Assembly (NCBI GenBank): GCA_019510535.1
Contig: JAEKKE010000040.1
Location: 1 to 6,616 of the forward strand
Source: Acidobacteriota bacterium
Lineage (GTDB): Bacteria > Acidobacteriota > Terriglobia > Terriglobales > Acidobacteriaceae
Direction: 5' to 3'
DNA length: 6,616 nt
Shown piece by piece: positions 4,834 through 6,616 of the stretch (positions are counted from its first letter, which is position 1; each line of letters starts with the position of its first letter). The position numbers were made by a program, and so were the translations under genes. The notes under the pieces were generated by a model. The model was given only the letters and a program-made list of their open reading frames with translations, searched no databases and had not been told where the DNA came from.

Positions 4834-6616
4834 ATCCTTTAACAGAGAGCAAAACCCTGAACACCGAACTGGAAACCCTCACCCCTGAAGAGACGACCGC
4901 CGTTGCGGCCGCCACCGAAACCACTCACACCACTGATGTAGCCGATGAGCATGACGTCGACTACGACATGGCGGACTTTGCTACCGCGCTCGAGAGCTTC
5001 GACCGGGAGCAGGCAGCCGAAAAGGAAGCAGCCCAGTCGGCAATGTCCGACGACACCATCACGACAGGCACCGTGGTGAAGATCACCGACAAGCATGTCG
5101 TGGTCGACATCGGCCTGAAGTCCGAGGGTCTGATTCCGCTGGATCAGGTTGTGGATCACACCGGTGCGCCGAAGTTCAATATCGGTGACACGGTGGACGT
5201 GGTTGTCGAGCGGGAGGAGACTGAGGGCGGGTATCTGGTCAGCTACGAGAAGGCACAGCGCCTGCGCGTATGGGACGAGCTCGAGAAGGCAGCCAATGAA
5301 AAGACCATCGTCACCGGCACCGTTCTCGGCCGCGTGAAGGGTGGTCTGACCGTTGATATCGGCATCAAGGCATTCCTGCCGGGTTCGCAGGTTGAGATCC
5401 GCCCTGTCCGTAACCTCGATGGTTATGTGGGCCATCCGATCGATGTCCGCGTTATCAAGCTGAACAAGAAGCGCGGCAATGTGGTCGTCTCCCGCAAGGA
5501 GATCCTGGAAGAGGAGCAGAACTCCAAGAAGTCCGCCACGCTTGAGACCCTGGAAGAGGGCGCAGTGCTGACCGGTGTCGTGAAGAATCTCACCGACTAC
5601 GGCGCGTTCGTTGACCTCTCCGGTCTGGACGGCCTTCTGCACATCACCGACATGAGCTGGGGCCGCCTGACGCATCCGCGCGACCTGGTGCAGGTTGGCG
5701 ATGAGATCCAGGTCAAGGTTCTGAAGTTCGACAAAGATAAGCAGCGCGTTTCGCTTGGCTTCAAGCAGCTGACGCCTGACCCGTGGCTGGATGCCGTTGA
5801 GCGCTATCCGATCGGCGCACAGGTTCGTGGCCGCGTTCTCTCGGTCACCGACTACGGCGCGTTCGTCGAGCTGGAGCAGGGCATCGAGGGTCTGGTGCAC
5901 GTCAGCGAGATGAGCTGGTCCAAGCGCCTGAAGCACCCCTCCAAGCTGGTCAAGCCGGGTGATGAGGTCGACACCATCATCCTCGCGGTCAATCCGCAGG
6001 ATCGTCGTATCTCGCTGGGCATGAAGCAGCTGCAGGAGAATCCGTGGGAGCAGTTGGACGACAAGTTCCCGGTGGGCTCCACTGTTGAGGGCCGCGTCCG
6101 CAACCTCACCGACTTCGGCGCCTTCATCGAGATTGAAGACGGCATCGATGGCCTGGTGCACGTCAGCAACCTGAGCTGGACCAAGCGCGTGAAGCACCCC
6201 TCGGAAGTTCTGAAGAAGGGTGAGAAGGTTAAGGCTGTTGTTCTCGGTGTCGAACCGGAGAACCGCCGCCTGTCGCTCGGTATCAAGCAGCTTGAGCCCG
6301 ATGTCTGGGATACCTTCTTCGCGCAGCACCGCTCTGGTGATGTGGTGAAGGGTAAGGTTCTCCGCACCGCACAGTTCGGCGCCTTCGTTGAGATCGCCGA
6401 AGGTGTCGAGGGTCTGTGCCACGTATCCGAAATGGTCGACGATTTCGGCGCACCCGCACACCTCGAAATCGGTGACGAGCGCGAGTTCAAGATCGTGAAG
6501 ATGAGCCCGGAAGAGAAGAAGGTTGGTCTGAGCCTGCGCGGTATCGGCGACGACGCCAGCCGTGCAGAGGTCGAGAGCTACAAGTCCAAGGCCTCCGCCT
6601 CTTCAAGCACTTCCAA
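4794..6616 (+). CDS. rpsA: 30S ribosomal protein S1, 3' end missing
   Basis: S1 binds mRNA on the 30S subunit and helps initiate translation, especially of leaders that are structured or lack a strong Shine-Dalgarno. The frame is open to the right edge: 607 residues are visible from the ATG at 4794, or 599 from the in-frame ATG at 4818. Counting from 4794, six S1 (OB-fold) domains lie at about 87-155, 171-237, 254-324, 341-411, 428-498 and 515-583. Domains 3-6 carry the canonical pattern of YGAF or FGAF, then GL-H-VS or IT, S-W, HP and R-SLG-KQL. The first two are diverged, as is normal for the ribosome-binding domains. A long Thr/Glu/Asp-rich extension (about 1-85) precedes domain 1, and the visible C-terminus is turning Ser/Ala-rich. 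Domains 3 and 4 share an exact 21-bp stretch at the DNA level (5591-5611 and 5846-5866), which suggests recent sequence homogenisation or strong codon constraint. Identity is certain. The exact start is not. Confidence 0.97.
   Translation, partial: MVESQTRPMAEPQNPLTESKTLNTELETLTPEETTAVAAATETTHTTDVADEHDVDYDMADFATALESFDREQAAEKEAAQSAMSDDTITTGTVVKITDKHVVVDIGLKSEGLIPLDQVVDHTGAPKFNIGDTVDVVVEREETEGGYLVSYEKAQRLRVWDELEKAANEKTIVTGTVLGRVKGGLTVDIGIKAFLPGSQVEIRPVRNLDGYVGHPIDVRVIKLNKKRGNVVVSRKEILEEEQNSKKSATLETLEEGAVLTGVVKNLTDYGAFVDLSGLDGLLHITDMSWGRLTHPRDLVQVGDEIQVKVLKFDKDKQRVSLGFKQLTPDPWLDAVERYPIGAQVRGRVLSVTDYGAFVELEQGIEGLVHVSEMSWSKRLKHPSKLVKPGDEVDTIILAVNPQDRRISLGMKQLQENPWEQLDDKFPVGSTVEGRVRNLTDFGAFIEIEDGIDGLVHVSNLSWTKRVKHPSEVLKKGEKVKAVVLGVEPENRRLSLGIKQLEPDVWDTFFAQHRSGDVVKGKVLRTAQFGAFVEIAEGVEGLCHVSEMVDDFGAPAHLEIGDEREFKIVKMSPEEKKVGLSLRGIGDDASRAEVESYKSKASASSSTS

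Noticed and set aside
4839..6461. Long minus-strand open frame (540 codons) as a gene
   Set aside because: The opposite strand encodes an unmistakable ribosomal protein S1 over the whole stretch. The antisense product has no recognisable family and its repeats are the reverse of the S1 repeats.
1..6616. CRISPR array, tRNA, rRNA or phage signals
   Set aside because: No regularly spaced repeats, no cloverleaf-like segments and no integrase or phage-like proteins were seen on either strand.

Overview
The window reads as a chromosomal segment of a high-GC, Gram-negative, hopanoid-producing bacterium. My best guess is an acidobacterium of the Terriglobia type. This rests on an HpnI-like hopanoid glycosyltransferase, an ArnT-like lipid-linked glycosyltransferase, a ribosomal protein S1 with a long acidic N-terminal extension, and intergenic spaces filled with GC-rich hairpin repeats. 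The taxonomic guess comes from family knowledge and general impression, not from a search.

Layout: (1) 1-914, plus strand, is the 3' part of an HpnI-like GT2/GT21 glycosyltransferase cut by the left edge. (2) 915-1230 is the space between two convergent genes and holds a short direct repeat and two strong hairpins, with no gene. (3) 1231-3147, minus strand, is a complete ArnT-like membrane glycosyltransferase. (4) 3148-3369 is a divergent intergenic region packed with inverted repeats, including one 15-bp motif placed upstream of both flanking genes, each in its own sense orientation. (5) 3370-4461, plus strand, is a complete single-component-looking Rieske non-heme iron oxygenase. (6) 4462-4793 holds clustered hairpins, two candidate sigma70-type promoters and a leader. 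(7) From about 4794 to the right edge, plus strand, is rpsA (ribosomal protein S1, six S1 domains), running off the window. A long antisense open frame across rpsA is an artefact of codon bias and domain repetition and is not a gene.

How the genes relate: the HpnI-like enzyme would glycosylate bacteriohopanetetrol, the ArnT-like enzyme would move a sugar from a polyprenyl-phosphate carrier to an envelope acceptor, and the Rieske enzyme has an unknown, possibly lipid or terpenoid, substrate. All three could serve the cell envelope. However, the strand changes show that they are not one operon, and rpsA is a housekeeping gene with its own promoters.

I do not see a new multi-gene system here. 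The most interesting signals are small. One is a hairpin family with a compensatory base-pair change between copies and a third looser copy in the rpsA leader. Another is the mirrored motif in the divergent promoter region. The third is a 24-bp tandem duplication that copies the rpsA start codon.
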